42,778 bases of DNA, from contig JADQBR010000009.1 in NCBI GenBank assembly GCA_016278515.1, positions 1 through 42,778 of the forward strand, given 5' to 3'. Position 1 is the first letter of the stretch. Each line of letters starts with the position of its first letter. The DNA is from Bacillota bacterium (lineage in GTDB: Bacteria > Bacillota > JADQBR01). Below the pieces are notes generated by a model that made no database searches, had not been told where the DNA came from, and worked only from the letters and a program-made list of their open reading frames with translations. A program made the translations under genes and the position numbers. Positions 1 through 6,551 of this stretch are shown one piece after another.

Positions 1-55
1 AACTCTAAAGCAACAAGTTGCTAAGAGTTTTGCTAACGGTTCTCAAGTTGAATTT
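1..55 (+). repeat. Interspersed palindromic repeat, copy A (cut by window edge)
   Basis: The window opens inside the hairpin core of the repeat (CTCTAAAGCAAC, then GTTGCTAAGAG) and runs to the right-hand end TTGAATTT at 48-55. The sequence matches the right part of copies at 8821-8908 and 22906-22992, in the same orientation. The left part lies outside the window. A rho-independent terminator follows at once. Confidence 0.9.
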
Positions 56-57
56 TT

Positions 58-89
58 GACCTGCTCTAGCAAGCGAGTAGGTCTTTTTT
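58..89 (+). terminator. Rho-independent terminator
   Basis: GACCTGCTC pairs with GAGTAGGTC (one G-U pair) around an 8-nt loop and is followed by TTTTTT. It ends a forward-strand transcript from outside the window and separates it from tctC. A small inverted repeat, TAAGAG-N6-CTCTTA at 136-153, lies further down in the tctC leader and could be an operator. Confidence 0.8.
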
Positions 90-182
90 GATTTTCTGTC
101 ACAGTTTAAAAGGTGGTGAATAATATGTTCTTACATAAGAGAGTGTACTCTTAAATTTAAAATGTTAATGGGGGAAGTGCGG

Positions 183-1217
183 ATGCAGATTTTGAAAAGT
201 CTAGGTTTATTAGTACTGATACTGTTGTTGTCTACGTTGGTGGTTGTAGGCTGCGGAAATGGGGATAAAAATCCTGACACCGGAGAAGTGGAGAAACAAG
301 GTGCAGTAGCTGTTGCGGAACCGGCTAAGATAGATTTTCCGACTAAGCCGATCTGCTACATCATACCGTTTAATCCAGGCGGCCAGTCAGATGTAGAAGC
401 ACGGCGTCAACAGCCCTTGCTGGAAGAATTCTTAGGTACTTCAATCGTAGTCCAATATAAAGCCGGGGGTGGCGGGGCCTTAGGCTGGACAGAACTGATG
501 CATGCTGAACCGGATGGCTATACCATCAGCGGAATTAACATTCCACATATTATTTTGCAGCCAATTGCCAGAGAAAATGCCGGATACAGTACCGAACAGA
601 TAAACCCTGTCGCTATTTTCCAGGGCACACCCATTGGTCTTGCCGTACTCAAGGATAGTCCCTTTGACAGTTTGGAAGATTTCATCGCATATGCTAAAGA
701 AAACCCTGGTAAAATCACCGTGGGCGGTTCGGGAAAATGGAGCGGGCATCATATAGCGCTGCTTCAGTTGGAAGCTTTAGCCGGTATTGACTTGAACTAT
801 ATTCCGGAGACCGGCGCAGCACCGTCGGTTAGTAAGTTTCTAGGTGGGCACACCGATGCATTGTTTGCCAATTCAAATGACTTGGTAACTCATAATGACA
901 AGATAAAGGTTCTTGGTTTGGGGTCTGAAGAACGGTTTGAAGCGTTGCCCGATGCACCAACTTTTGTGGAACAGGGATATGATATGACACCCAGTATTGA
1001 TAGGGGTGCGGCAGTGCCGCCTGACACATCGGATGAGGTAAAGGCTGTGCTGGAAGAAGCTTTCGTAAAAATTATGAATAATGAAAGTGTGCGGGGGCAG
1101 ATGACGGAACAAGGTTTTGTGCCGCTGAATATGGATGCGGAAAAGGCTCGGCAGCATATTAAAAAGAAACAACAGGAATATATTAAGCTTCTTCAAGACT
1201 TAGGTTTGCCGGAATAA
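183..1217 (+). CDS. tctC: Tripartite tricarboxylate transporter substrate-binding lipoprotein (TctC/Bug family)
   Basis: Predicted extracytoplasmic solute receptor of a TTT transporter. It would bind a carboxylate outside the membrane and pass it to TctA/TctB. ATG 183 was chosen because GGGGGAAG lies 7-9 nt upstream. An earlier in-frame ATG at 162 would put extra residues before the signal peptide. From 183 the protein has 344 residues, beginning with a hydrophobic stretch that ends in a lipobox (VVGC, Cys24), so a lipid-anchored protein is expected. The mature part shows Bug-family features: the PTKPICYIIPFNPGG opening, a YKAGGGGALGW loop, and the usual length. tctA and tctB follow, which fixes the system. 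The substrate cannot be read from the sequence; citrate-like or other carboxylates are typical of the family. Confidence 0.93.
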   Translation: MQILKSLGLLVLILLLSTLVVVGCGNGDKNPDTGEVEKQGAVAVAEPAKIDFPTKPICYIIPFNPGGQSDVEARRQQPLLEEFLGTSIVVQYKAGGGGALGWTELMHAEPDGYTISGINIPHIILQPIARENAGYSTEQINPVAIFQGTPIGLAVLKDSPFDSLEDFIAYAKENPGKITVGGSGKWSGHHIALLQLEALAGIDLNYIPETGAAPSVSKFLGGHTDALFANSNDLVTHNDKIKVLGLGSEERFEALPDAPTFVEQGYDMTPSIDRGAAVPPDTSDEVKAVLEEAFVKIMNNESVRGQMTEQGFVPLNMDAEKARQHIKKKQQEYIKLLQDLGLPE

Positions 1218-1287
1218 ACAAAAGCATAACCGCTTAAAGCCGAAGGGCATGAAATGCTTTTGTTCCATTTGATGGAGGGAAAAATAA

Positions 1288-2823
1288 ATGCTCGAATACT
1301 TAGCCGGAGCGTTATATCATATATTTAACCTTTCAAATTTTTTATTAATGACATTGGGAGTATCGGTTGGCATAATAGTTGGTGCCCTACCGGGACTCAC
1401 TGCAACTATGGCCTTAGCGGTTTTGGTTCCATTTACCTTTGTCATGGACCCAGCAACCGGCTTGATGACGTTAGGTGGTATTTATGTTGGCGCAATTTAT
1501 GGCGGCTGTATTTCAGCAATTTTAATTAATACTCCGGGGACGCCTTCAGCCATTGCTACCACTTTCGATGGCTACCCGCTTAGCCAAAAAGGAAAAGGTG
1601 AACACGCACTAGTTGCAGCGGCATTTAGTTCCGGCGTAGGAGGGGTTATTGGAGCACTGCTTCTAATGTTGTTAGCTCCATTATTAGTAGAAGTAGCGTT
1701 GAAGTTTGGCCCGCCTGAATATTTTTGGCTGGCGGTATTCGGTTTGGCTATTATCGCCACCATTGCAGCCAATTCTATTTTAAAGGGTCTAATCGGCGGG
1801 GCGCTGGGATTGTTGGTATCCACAGTAGGACTATCGCCAATAGGTGGTGCCATGCGTTTCACCTTCGGATTTTACCAACTTCAGGCCGGTATAGAGTTGA
1901 TTGTTGCGTTAATCGGTTTCTTCTGTATTCCGGAAATTCTTGGTATGGTAGAGGAAAAGATTTCGAACAAACAAAAAATTAAAAGGTTTGTCACTAAAAA
2001 AGGTGTAGCAAAAGAAGTTATTATTTACTTGCTTAAAAAGCCCATACTTTTAATTCGTTCTGCGATTATAGGAGCTTTTGTAGGAATAATTCCAGGTGCG
2101 GGCGGCAATGTGGCAGGATTAGTATCATATAATGAAGCGGTACGTTGGTCCAAGGAAAGAGATAAGTTTGGCACCGGCGTACTTGAAGGAGTTGCAGCAT
2201 CAGAGGCCGCCAACAATTCGGAAGTGGGAGGTTCGTTGGTGCCGCTGTTGACTTTAGGCATCCCTGGAGCACCACCTGCAGCAGTTCTGATGGGTGCTCT
2301 GCTTCTTCAGGGGCTTCGTCCCGGTCCGGATTTGTTCTTGCAGCACGGCGCTATTACTTATACCTTTCTTCTTTCGTTGGTAGTTGCGAATATTGTAATG
2401 TTTATTTTAGGATTTTACGGATCCAAGTACATTGCCCGGGTGATTAATATTCCTGTTAGTTACCTAGCACCGTTGATAGCCTTTATGACAGTGATTGGTT
2501 CTTTCAGCATCAGAAACAACATGCTGGATGTGTATATCATGGTTACCATGGGGTTTACCGGCTATATATTGCGTAAGCTTGAGTTTCATCCAGGTCCCAT
2601 AGTCCTAGGCATGATACTAGGGCCTATTGCGGAAAAAGGCTTTGTCCAGTCGGTGATGCTGGTCAGTTCCACAGGAAGTGTTGCAAAAGTTTTCTTTACA
2701 CGACCCATTTCCCTAGTGTTAATAATCTTAAGCGTTGTTTCAGCCTCTTGGCCCTTTATCGCAAACTGGTGGAGAAAAAAGAAAGAAGCAGCAGGGGAGG
2801 TGACGAGTAGTGGTCAATCGTAA
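1288..2823 (+). CDS. tctA: Tripartite tricarboxylate transporter large permease TctA
   Basis: Large membrane subunit that carries the substrate across the membrane with cation symport, working with TctB and the TctC receptor. It has 511 residues, the normal family size, with about a dozen hydrophobic segments. Family signatures are visible: GALPGLTATMALAVLVPFTF near the N-terminus, a GAIYGGCISAILINTPGTP segment around residues 71-89, and a second NTPG-like repeat, LLTLGIPGAPPAAVLMGALL, around residue 325. The start is ATG with GGAGGG 8 nt upstream. It follows tctC by 70 nt, and its 3' end overlaps tctB by 14 nt, which suggests translational coupling. The gene order C-A-B differs from the C-B-A order of the Salmonella system. 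Confidence 0.96.
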   Translation: MLEYLAGALYHIFNLSNFLLMTLGVSVGIIVGALPGLTATMALAVLVPFTFVMDPATGLMTLGGIYVGAIYGGCISAILINTPGTPSAIATTFDGYPLSQKGKGEHALVAAAFSSGVGGVIGALLLMLLAPLLVEVALKFGPPEYFWLAVFGLAIIATIAANSILKGLIGGALGLLVSTVGLSPIGGAMRFTFGFYQLQAGIELIVALIGFFCIPEILGMVEEKISNKQKIKRFVTKKGVAKEVIIYLLKKPILLIRSAIIGAFVGIIPGAGGNVAGLVSYNEAVRWSKERDKFGTGVLEGVAASEAANNSEVGGSLVPLLTLGIPGAPPAAVLMGALLLQGLRPGPDLFLQHGAITYTFLLSLVVANIVMFILGFYGSKYIARVINIPVSYLAPLIAFMTVIGSFSIRNNMLDVYIMVTMGFTGYILRKLEFHPGPIVLGMILGPIAEKGFVQSVMLVSSTGSVAKVFFTRPISLVLIILSVVSASWPFIANWWRKKKEAAGEVTSSGQS

Positions 2824-3256
2824 TATTGTATTTTCAATAATAATCATTTTAATTGCCCTGGGAGCATTCTATAACGTAGGCAATTTAGAGATGGACAGCA
2901 GCATCTTTCCTCAGGTAACTGCTGTAATATTAGTAATATTAAATCTATTGCACATTTTTAAACACATACGCAAAGATAAGAAAAAAGCGTTACTTAACGA
3001 CGTAAACTTTTCAGGATTAATTACTATGGCATTAGGTATAGTAATTTATGTGATAGCAATTAAATTGATTGGTTTTTTGGTTGCAAGCTTAATCTTTTTA
3101 AGTCTATTTATGTGGCTTCTCAACGAAAACAGAAAGAAACAGCCTTTGAAGGCATTCATTCAGTGCATATTTGTAGCCAGTCTAATAACTTTTGGTTTTT
3201 ACGGGATATTCCAACACCTTTTCCTAATTCCCCTCCCGCAAGGCGTCTGGTTTTGA
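2810..3256 (+). CDS. tctB: Tripartite tricarboxylate transporter small permease TctB
   Basis: Small membrane subunit of the TTT transporter, 148 residues with four predicted membrane helices (about residues 7-22, 37-49, 68-92 and 114-136), as is usual for the family. The start is GTG 2810: GGGGAGG at 2794-2800 gives a proper 9-nt spacing, and the start lies inside the end of tctA. Weak sequence identity is normal for TctB; position and topology carry the assignment. The TGA stop forms the first bases of a tandem GAATGCCACGGGGACG repeat, so the repeat abuts the gene with no spacer. Confidence 0.88.
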   Translation: MVNRNIVFSIIIILIALGAFYNVGNLEMDSSIFPQVTAVILVILNLLHIFKHIRKDKKKALLNDVNFSGLITMALGIVIYVIAIKLIGFLVASLIFLSLFMWLLNENRKKQPLKAFIQCIFVASLITFGFYGIFQHLFLIPLPQGVWF

Positions 3257-3305
3257 ATGCCACGGGGACGTGAATGCCACGGGGACGGTGAATGCCACGG
3301 GGACG
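3254..3305. repeat. Three tandem copies of a 17-18 bp repeat
   Basis: TGAATGCCACGGGGACG occurs at 3254, 3271 (with an extra G) and 3289, directly at the tctB stop codon. The same GGGGACGG core recurs at 4952-4959 upstream of another repeat. No hairpin is obvious within one unit. Repeats of the GGGGACGG type are common in clostridial genomes; what these copies do is unknown. Confidence 0.85.
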
Positions 3306-3454
3306 TTTTGTTTGCCATATGATATAGCAAATAGCTTACATGGGGTATCCTTACGGATTAGAGGAGCCCTTACAGGCAAAATTTAGTTTGCTATTATCTG
3401 TGTTTTCAGCAGGAAAATATTAGTTCGTGTTGAATAAATCACCTATAAAGTATA

Positions 3455-3626
3455 TTGTGCTTATTGGTGCCCACTAAGGGAGAATAGGGAAGTCCAGCCT
3501 GAGAATTAGGTGAAGGACGCGGTCCCGCCGCTGTAGTAGGGTTACGAAAGCTCCGAAACCACTGGCTTTGCCGGGAAGGGGAGTGATTAGGCAGCCCTGA
3601 GTCAGAAGACCTGCCAATGAGTGAAA
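3455..3626 (+). promoter_or_regulatory. Cobalamin riboswitch aptamer
   Basis: The consensus blocks of the adenosylcobalamin aptamer occur in the right order: GGTGCC at 3466, AGGGAGAATAGGGAA at 3477-3491, GCCGCTGTA at 3527-3535, CCACTGGC at 3559-3566, GCCGGGAAGG at 3570-3579, and the B12 box GTCAGAAGACCTGCC at 3601-3615. It sits about 100 nt upstream of an ECF S component and is followed by a terminator, so cobalamin binding should switch off cblT-cblS. The aptamer borders are approximate. Confidence 0.95.
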
Positions 3627-3630
3627 CTTT

Positions 3631-3701
3631 AAAGCCCCCGCGGAAAGGGGTGACGCAGTTCAGGATGATGGCAAAGTCCTCGGGAAACCGGGGGCTTTTT
3701 T
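3631..3701 (+). terminator. Riboswitch-controlled terminator (expression platform)
   Basis: AAAGCCCCCG (3631-3640) pairs with CGGGGGCTTT (3689-3698), followed by a run of T. The long loop holds a second GC-rich element, CCTCGG-GAAA-CCGGGG, so alternative foldings are possible. Its position straight after the B12 box and before cblT fits transcription attenuation. Confidence 0.85.
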
Positions 3702-3729
3702 ATTTTTTCTTAAAAAAGGAGGATTTTTT

Positions 3730-4209
3730 ATGTTAACCAAAACTGTCACTCGAGTAGGTATTTTTGTTGCATTAAGTGTTGTGGGCGCGTTTTTAAAGAT
3801 TCCCAGTCCTACTGGAACTGTGGCATTTGATTCTGCGCCGGGGTATTTTGCTGCTGCAGCTTTCGGCGGTGCTGAGGGTGCACTGATTATATCCATCGGT
3901 CACCTGGTATCATCTGCTTTAGTAGGTTTCCCGTTGTCATTACCTGTACATTTACTTATTGCCGTACAAATGGCGATATTTGCCTATCTTTTTGGATTCC
4001 TAGTACGTAAAGTAAATGGTTATGTTGCCATGGCCCTAACCACGCTGGCCAATGGCATCCTGGCACCTCTTTCTTTGGTACCCATGAATGGCTGGCCTTT
4101 TTTCGTGGCCATGCTACTTCCCTTATTGATAGCATCCTTTGCCAATGTTGTGTTGGCGTACATTATTTACACGTCTGTACGGAAAGCCGGTATAAACATT
4201 GCCGGATAA
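3730..4209 (+). CDS. cblT: ECF transporter S component, probable alpha-ribazole transporter CblT
   Basis: Small integral membrane protein (159 residues, about five to six hydrophobic segments) with the look of an ECF-transporter substrate-specificity subunit. It would need the shared EcfA/A'/T module encoded elsewhere. It starts at ATG with AAGGAGG 6-8 nt upstream. Two pieces of context set its role. A cobalamin riboswitch and terminator lie directly upstream, and the next gene, which overlaps it, encodes a PurM-like kinase. In Listeria and Geobacillus the CblT/CblS pair imports and phosphorylates alpha-ribazole, the lower-ligand nucleoside of cobalamin. An S component for another corrinoid precursor remains possible. 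Confidence 0.78.
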   Translation: MLTKTVTRVGIFVALSVVGAFLKIPSPTGTVAFDSAPGYFAAAAFGGAEGALIISIGHLVSSALVGFPLSLPVHLLIAVQMAIFAYLFGFLVRKVNGYVAMALTTLANGILAPLSLVPMNGWPFFVAMLLPLLIASFANVVLAYIIYTSVRKAGINIAG

Positions 4210-4939
4210 TAGGCGGGTGCGTGACTTAACCCTGGTGGATCTGGGTCAGCAGACGTTGGTAATAGCTTGTGATTCTGCCGGGGCTGTAGGCCCAAAATCC
4301 GCTGACAGGCTACAGGTGACCGGGGAGCTGCTGGGAAAAATGATTGCTGCCGTACCTATAATGGAAGTAATGGCCAGTGGTGCTTTACCTGTGGCTGTGA
4401 TAGATACATTGAGTGTGGAAATGTATCCTACAGGGGAAGATATCGTTAATGGCATAAAGAAAAGTATCGAGGAAGCAGGACTGTCGCTTTCACTTATTAA
4501 TGGTAGTACCGAGGAAAACTTTCCTACCAGTGAGACCGGTATGGGGGTAACGGTGGTGGGCGTTGCTGACCGGGATGAGTTGAGGATTGGTTCTTCAGTG
4601 AGCGGGGATGTAGTTTACTTAGTGGGTAAACCGATGGTGGGGGAAGAAGTTCTTGATAACCCCCATCTGGCTGCCGGTATCAAAACCCTGCATTATTTAC
4701 TGGATATTACAGAAATACATGAAATTCTGCCGGTAGGTTCTAAAGGTATTGATTATGAACTTAAACTGCTAGCGACAACCGCTGGATTATCTTTTGAACA
4801 TCTTCGTGGTGCGAATAAGGTAGATACGCAAAAGTCTGCCGGCCCAGCAACGTGTTTGCTTGCTGCCGGGGAGAGGGAAGCTGAAGGATATTTAAAGGAT
4901 TTGCATTTACCGGTGACTCCCATTGCATTACTAAAATAA
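4199..4939 (+). CDS. cblS: AIR synthase (PurM)-related kinase, probable alpha-ribazole kinase CblS
   Basis: A 246-residue protein of the PurM/ThiL/HypE/SelD superfamily. The N-terminal half carries an ATP/metal-type motif, ACDSAGAVGPKSAD (about residues 24-37), and the GMGVTVVGVADRDEL segment resembles the second half of the AIRS fold. Its likely reaction is ATP-dependent phosphorylation of alpha-ribazole to alpha-ribazole phosphate for the nucleotide loop of cobalamin. This is inferred from its overlap with cblT under one riboswitch. The start is uncertain. TTG 4199 overlaps the cblT stop and gives the length stated. GTG 4217, behind AGGCGG, is an alternative and costs only six residues. Confidence 0.72.
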   Translation: MPDNRRVRDLTLVDLGQQTLVIACDSAGAVGPKSADRLQVTGELLGKMIAAVPIMEVMASGALPVAVIDTLSVEMYPTGEDIVNGIKKSIEEAGLSLSLINGSTEENFPTSETGMGVTVVGVADRDELRIGSSVSGDVVYLVGKPMVGEEVLDNPHLAAGIKTLHYLLDITEIHEILPVGSKGIDYELKLLATTAGLSFEHLRGANKVDTQKSAGPATCLLAAGEREAEGYLKDLHLPVTPIALLK

Positions 4940-5029
4940 TAGATTGAATAGGGGACGGTTGTGCGCCACGAAAGGTGCATTAGCGCAGAAAATAAAGCAT
5001 TAATTTATAAAGAAGAGACTTTAATGAAC

Positions 5030-5232
5030 AAATTCAACTTGAGAACCGTTAGCAAAACTCTTAGCAACTTGTTGCTTTAGAGTTTTGGATATGCCCCTTG
5101 CGAGTATAGCAAAACTCTTAGCAACTTGTTGCTTTAGAGTTTTGGATATGCCCCTTGCGAGTATAGCAAAACTCTTAGCAACTTGTTGCTCTAGAGTTTT
5201 GGATATGCCCCCTGCGGGTACCCCAAATTCAA
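5030..5232 (-). repeat. Interspersed palindromic repeat, copy B (three 57-bp cores)
   Basis: Direct repeats AAATTCAA at 5030-5037 and 5225-5232 bound three hairpin cores starting at 5051, 5108 and 5165, an exact period of 57. Each core has an AAAACTCT-T-AGCAAC arm and a complementary GTTGCT-YT-AGAGTTTT arm. The orientation is opposite to copies A, C and E. The last core carries CTCTAGAG where the other two carry CTTTAGAG. The element fills most of the gap between cblS and the molybdenum hydroxylase genes. The rest of that gap (4940-5312) holds one GGGGACGG motif and no gene. Confidence 0.95.
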
Positions 5233-5312
5233 TCTAATGTTCAAAAAGGTATCTAAATATTTTTGTAGAATATGTCGAGGGCGGGTGAGGCCGGGAATGG
5301 GAGGAATTCAGT

Positions 5313-6104
5313 TTGATTACAATCAAAGATTATGCCCTTCCTGATACATTGGAAGAAGCATATAACCTGTTAAATAAGAAAAGAAGCAATACAGTACTAG
5401 GGGGCGGAGCTTTTTTGCGTCTCGGGTCAAAAAAGATTGGTACAGCAATAGATTTGTCTAAGCTAATGTTGGATGCAATAGAAGAGACAGATGAATTTAT
5501 TGAAATTGGGGCTATGGTTACTTTTCGCCAAGTTGAAACGGACCCAGTGTTAAAAAAGTTTGCTAATGGGATATTGTCTCAAGCAGTGAAGAATATTGTG
5601 GGAGTTCAATTAAGAAATATTGCTACTGTGGGAGCTACTGTGTATTCCAGGTACGGTTTTTCAGATTTTATCACTGCACTACTGGCTTTGGATACAAAAG
5701 TACTATTACATAAAAGAGGTCTCATGAGGCTGGATGAATTTTTGGCGGATGGGGCAAAAAATGACATCCTAGTCAAGGTAATTATTAATAAGACAGGCAG
5801 AAAGGCAGCATTTAACATGATGCGCAATTCCCAAAGCGACTATGCCATTTTAAACGTGGCAGTTTCTAGGTTGGCTGATGACTGGAAAGTGATAATAGGT
5901 GCAAGACCGCATCGGGCTGCCATTGCTTATGAGGCTTCTAAGTATTTATCCGGCAGCGATTTGACCGGGGAAAGCGTTCAACAAGCGGCGACAATTGCTT
6001 CAAAGGAATTAAGCTTTGGCACCAATATTAAAGGCAGTAGGGAATATCGCCGAAAAATCTCTACAGCCTTGGTAAAGCGTGCGGTTTTGGAGGTCTTAGC
6101 ATGA
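5313..6104 (+). CDS. Molybdenum hydroxylase FAD-binding subunit (CoxM/XdhB-like)
   Basis: Medium subunit of a xanthine-dehydrogenase-family enzyme. It would pass electrons from the iron-sulfur subunit through FAD to an acceptor. It has 263 residues, slightly short for the family. The FAD-site regions are recognisable but diverged: VLGGGAFLRLGS around residues 28-39 in place of the usual GGT loop, and QLRNIATVGATVYSRYGFSD around residues 98-117 in place of QIRNxATIGGN. The start is TTG 5313 with GGGAGGAA 7 nt upstream; no better ATG lies near. It overlaps the 2Fe-2S subunit by 4 nt, so the three subunits form one operon. The substrate is unknown; purines, N-heterocycles, aldehydes and aromatic CoA esters are all handled by relatives. 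Confidence 0.88.
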   Translation: MITIKDYALPDTLEEAYNLLNKKRSNTVLGGGAFLRLGSKKIGTAIDLSKLMLDAIEETDEFIEIGAMVTFRQVETDPVLKKFANGILSQAVKNIVGVQLRNIATVGATVYSRYGFSDFITALLALDTKVLLHKRGLMRLDEFLADGAKNDILVKVIINKTGRKAAFNMMRNSQSDYAILNVAVSRLADDWKVIIGARPHRAAIAYEASKYLSGSDLTGESVQQAATIASKELSFGTNIKGSREYRRKISTALVKRAVLEVLA

Positions 6105-6550
6105 AGATATCGGTTACCATTAATAATAAGCCGGCGGAATTTGATGTTATGCCGGATGAATATTTAGCGGACAGTTTAAGAAGATACGGATATTTAAGCA
6201 TCCGAAAGGGCTGTGACACAGGTTCCTGCGGTTTATGCACCGTTTGGTTGGATGATAAGCCAATTCTTTCCTGTTCAGTGCTGTCAATGAGGGCAATGGG
6301 TAAACAGATTACAACTATTGAGGGCGTTAAGGAAGAGGCTAAGGAATGTGCTCAGTACCTTGTTGGCGAAGGTGCTGAACAATGTGGCTTCTGCAGTCCA
6401 GGATTAATTATGACCATCCTGGCTATGAAGCGGGAATTAGTCAATCCTACGGAACAGGATATAGTCCATTACTTGAACGGAAACCTTTGTAGGTGTACAG
6501 GATATGTGGGTCAGTTGAGAGCTGTGAAAAAGTATTTGGGGGTAGAGTAA
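6101..6550 (+). CDS. Molybdenum hydroxylase [2Fe-2S] subunit
   Basis: Small electron-transfer subunit of the same enzyme, 149 residues. Both cluster motifs are complete. The plant-ferredoxin-type cluster has Cys38, Cys43, Cys46 and Cys58 (CDTGSCGLC, then SC). The second, near the molybdopterin, has Cys95, Cys98, Cys130 and Cys132 (CGFC and CRC). The ATG overlaps the FAD subunit stop as ATGA, and the molybdopterin subunit starts one base after its stop, so the order is FAD, FeS, Moco. Length and motifs are those of CoxS/XdhC-type proteins. No sign of damage. Confidence 0.95.
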   Translation: MKISVTINNKPAEFDVMPDEYLADSLRRYGYLSIRKGCDTGSCGLCTVWLDDKPILSCSVLSMRAMGKQITTIEGVKEEAKECAQYLVGEGAEQCGFCSPGLIMTILAMKRELVNPTEQDIVHYLNGNLCRCTGYVGQLRAVKKYLGVE

Positions 6551-6551
6551 A

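Noticed and set aside
130-159. Nine-codon leader frame (MFLHKRVYS) before tctC
   Set aside because: It has a ribosome site, but no regulatory amino-acid run and no attenuator structure; probably chance.
3641-3672. GGAAAGGGGTGACGCAG after the B12 box, resembling part of a cyclic-di-GMP-I riboswitch
   Set aside because: Only the GAAA-loop and GACGCA pieces match; the second receptor stem and the rest of the aptamer are missing, and the stretch forms the terminator loop of the cobalamin riboswitch.
5030-5232. Regular 57-bp array resembling a short CRISPR
   Set aside because: The repeated unit is continuous with no unique spacers, ends in the same arms as the single-copy elements, and no cas genes are present.
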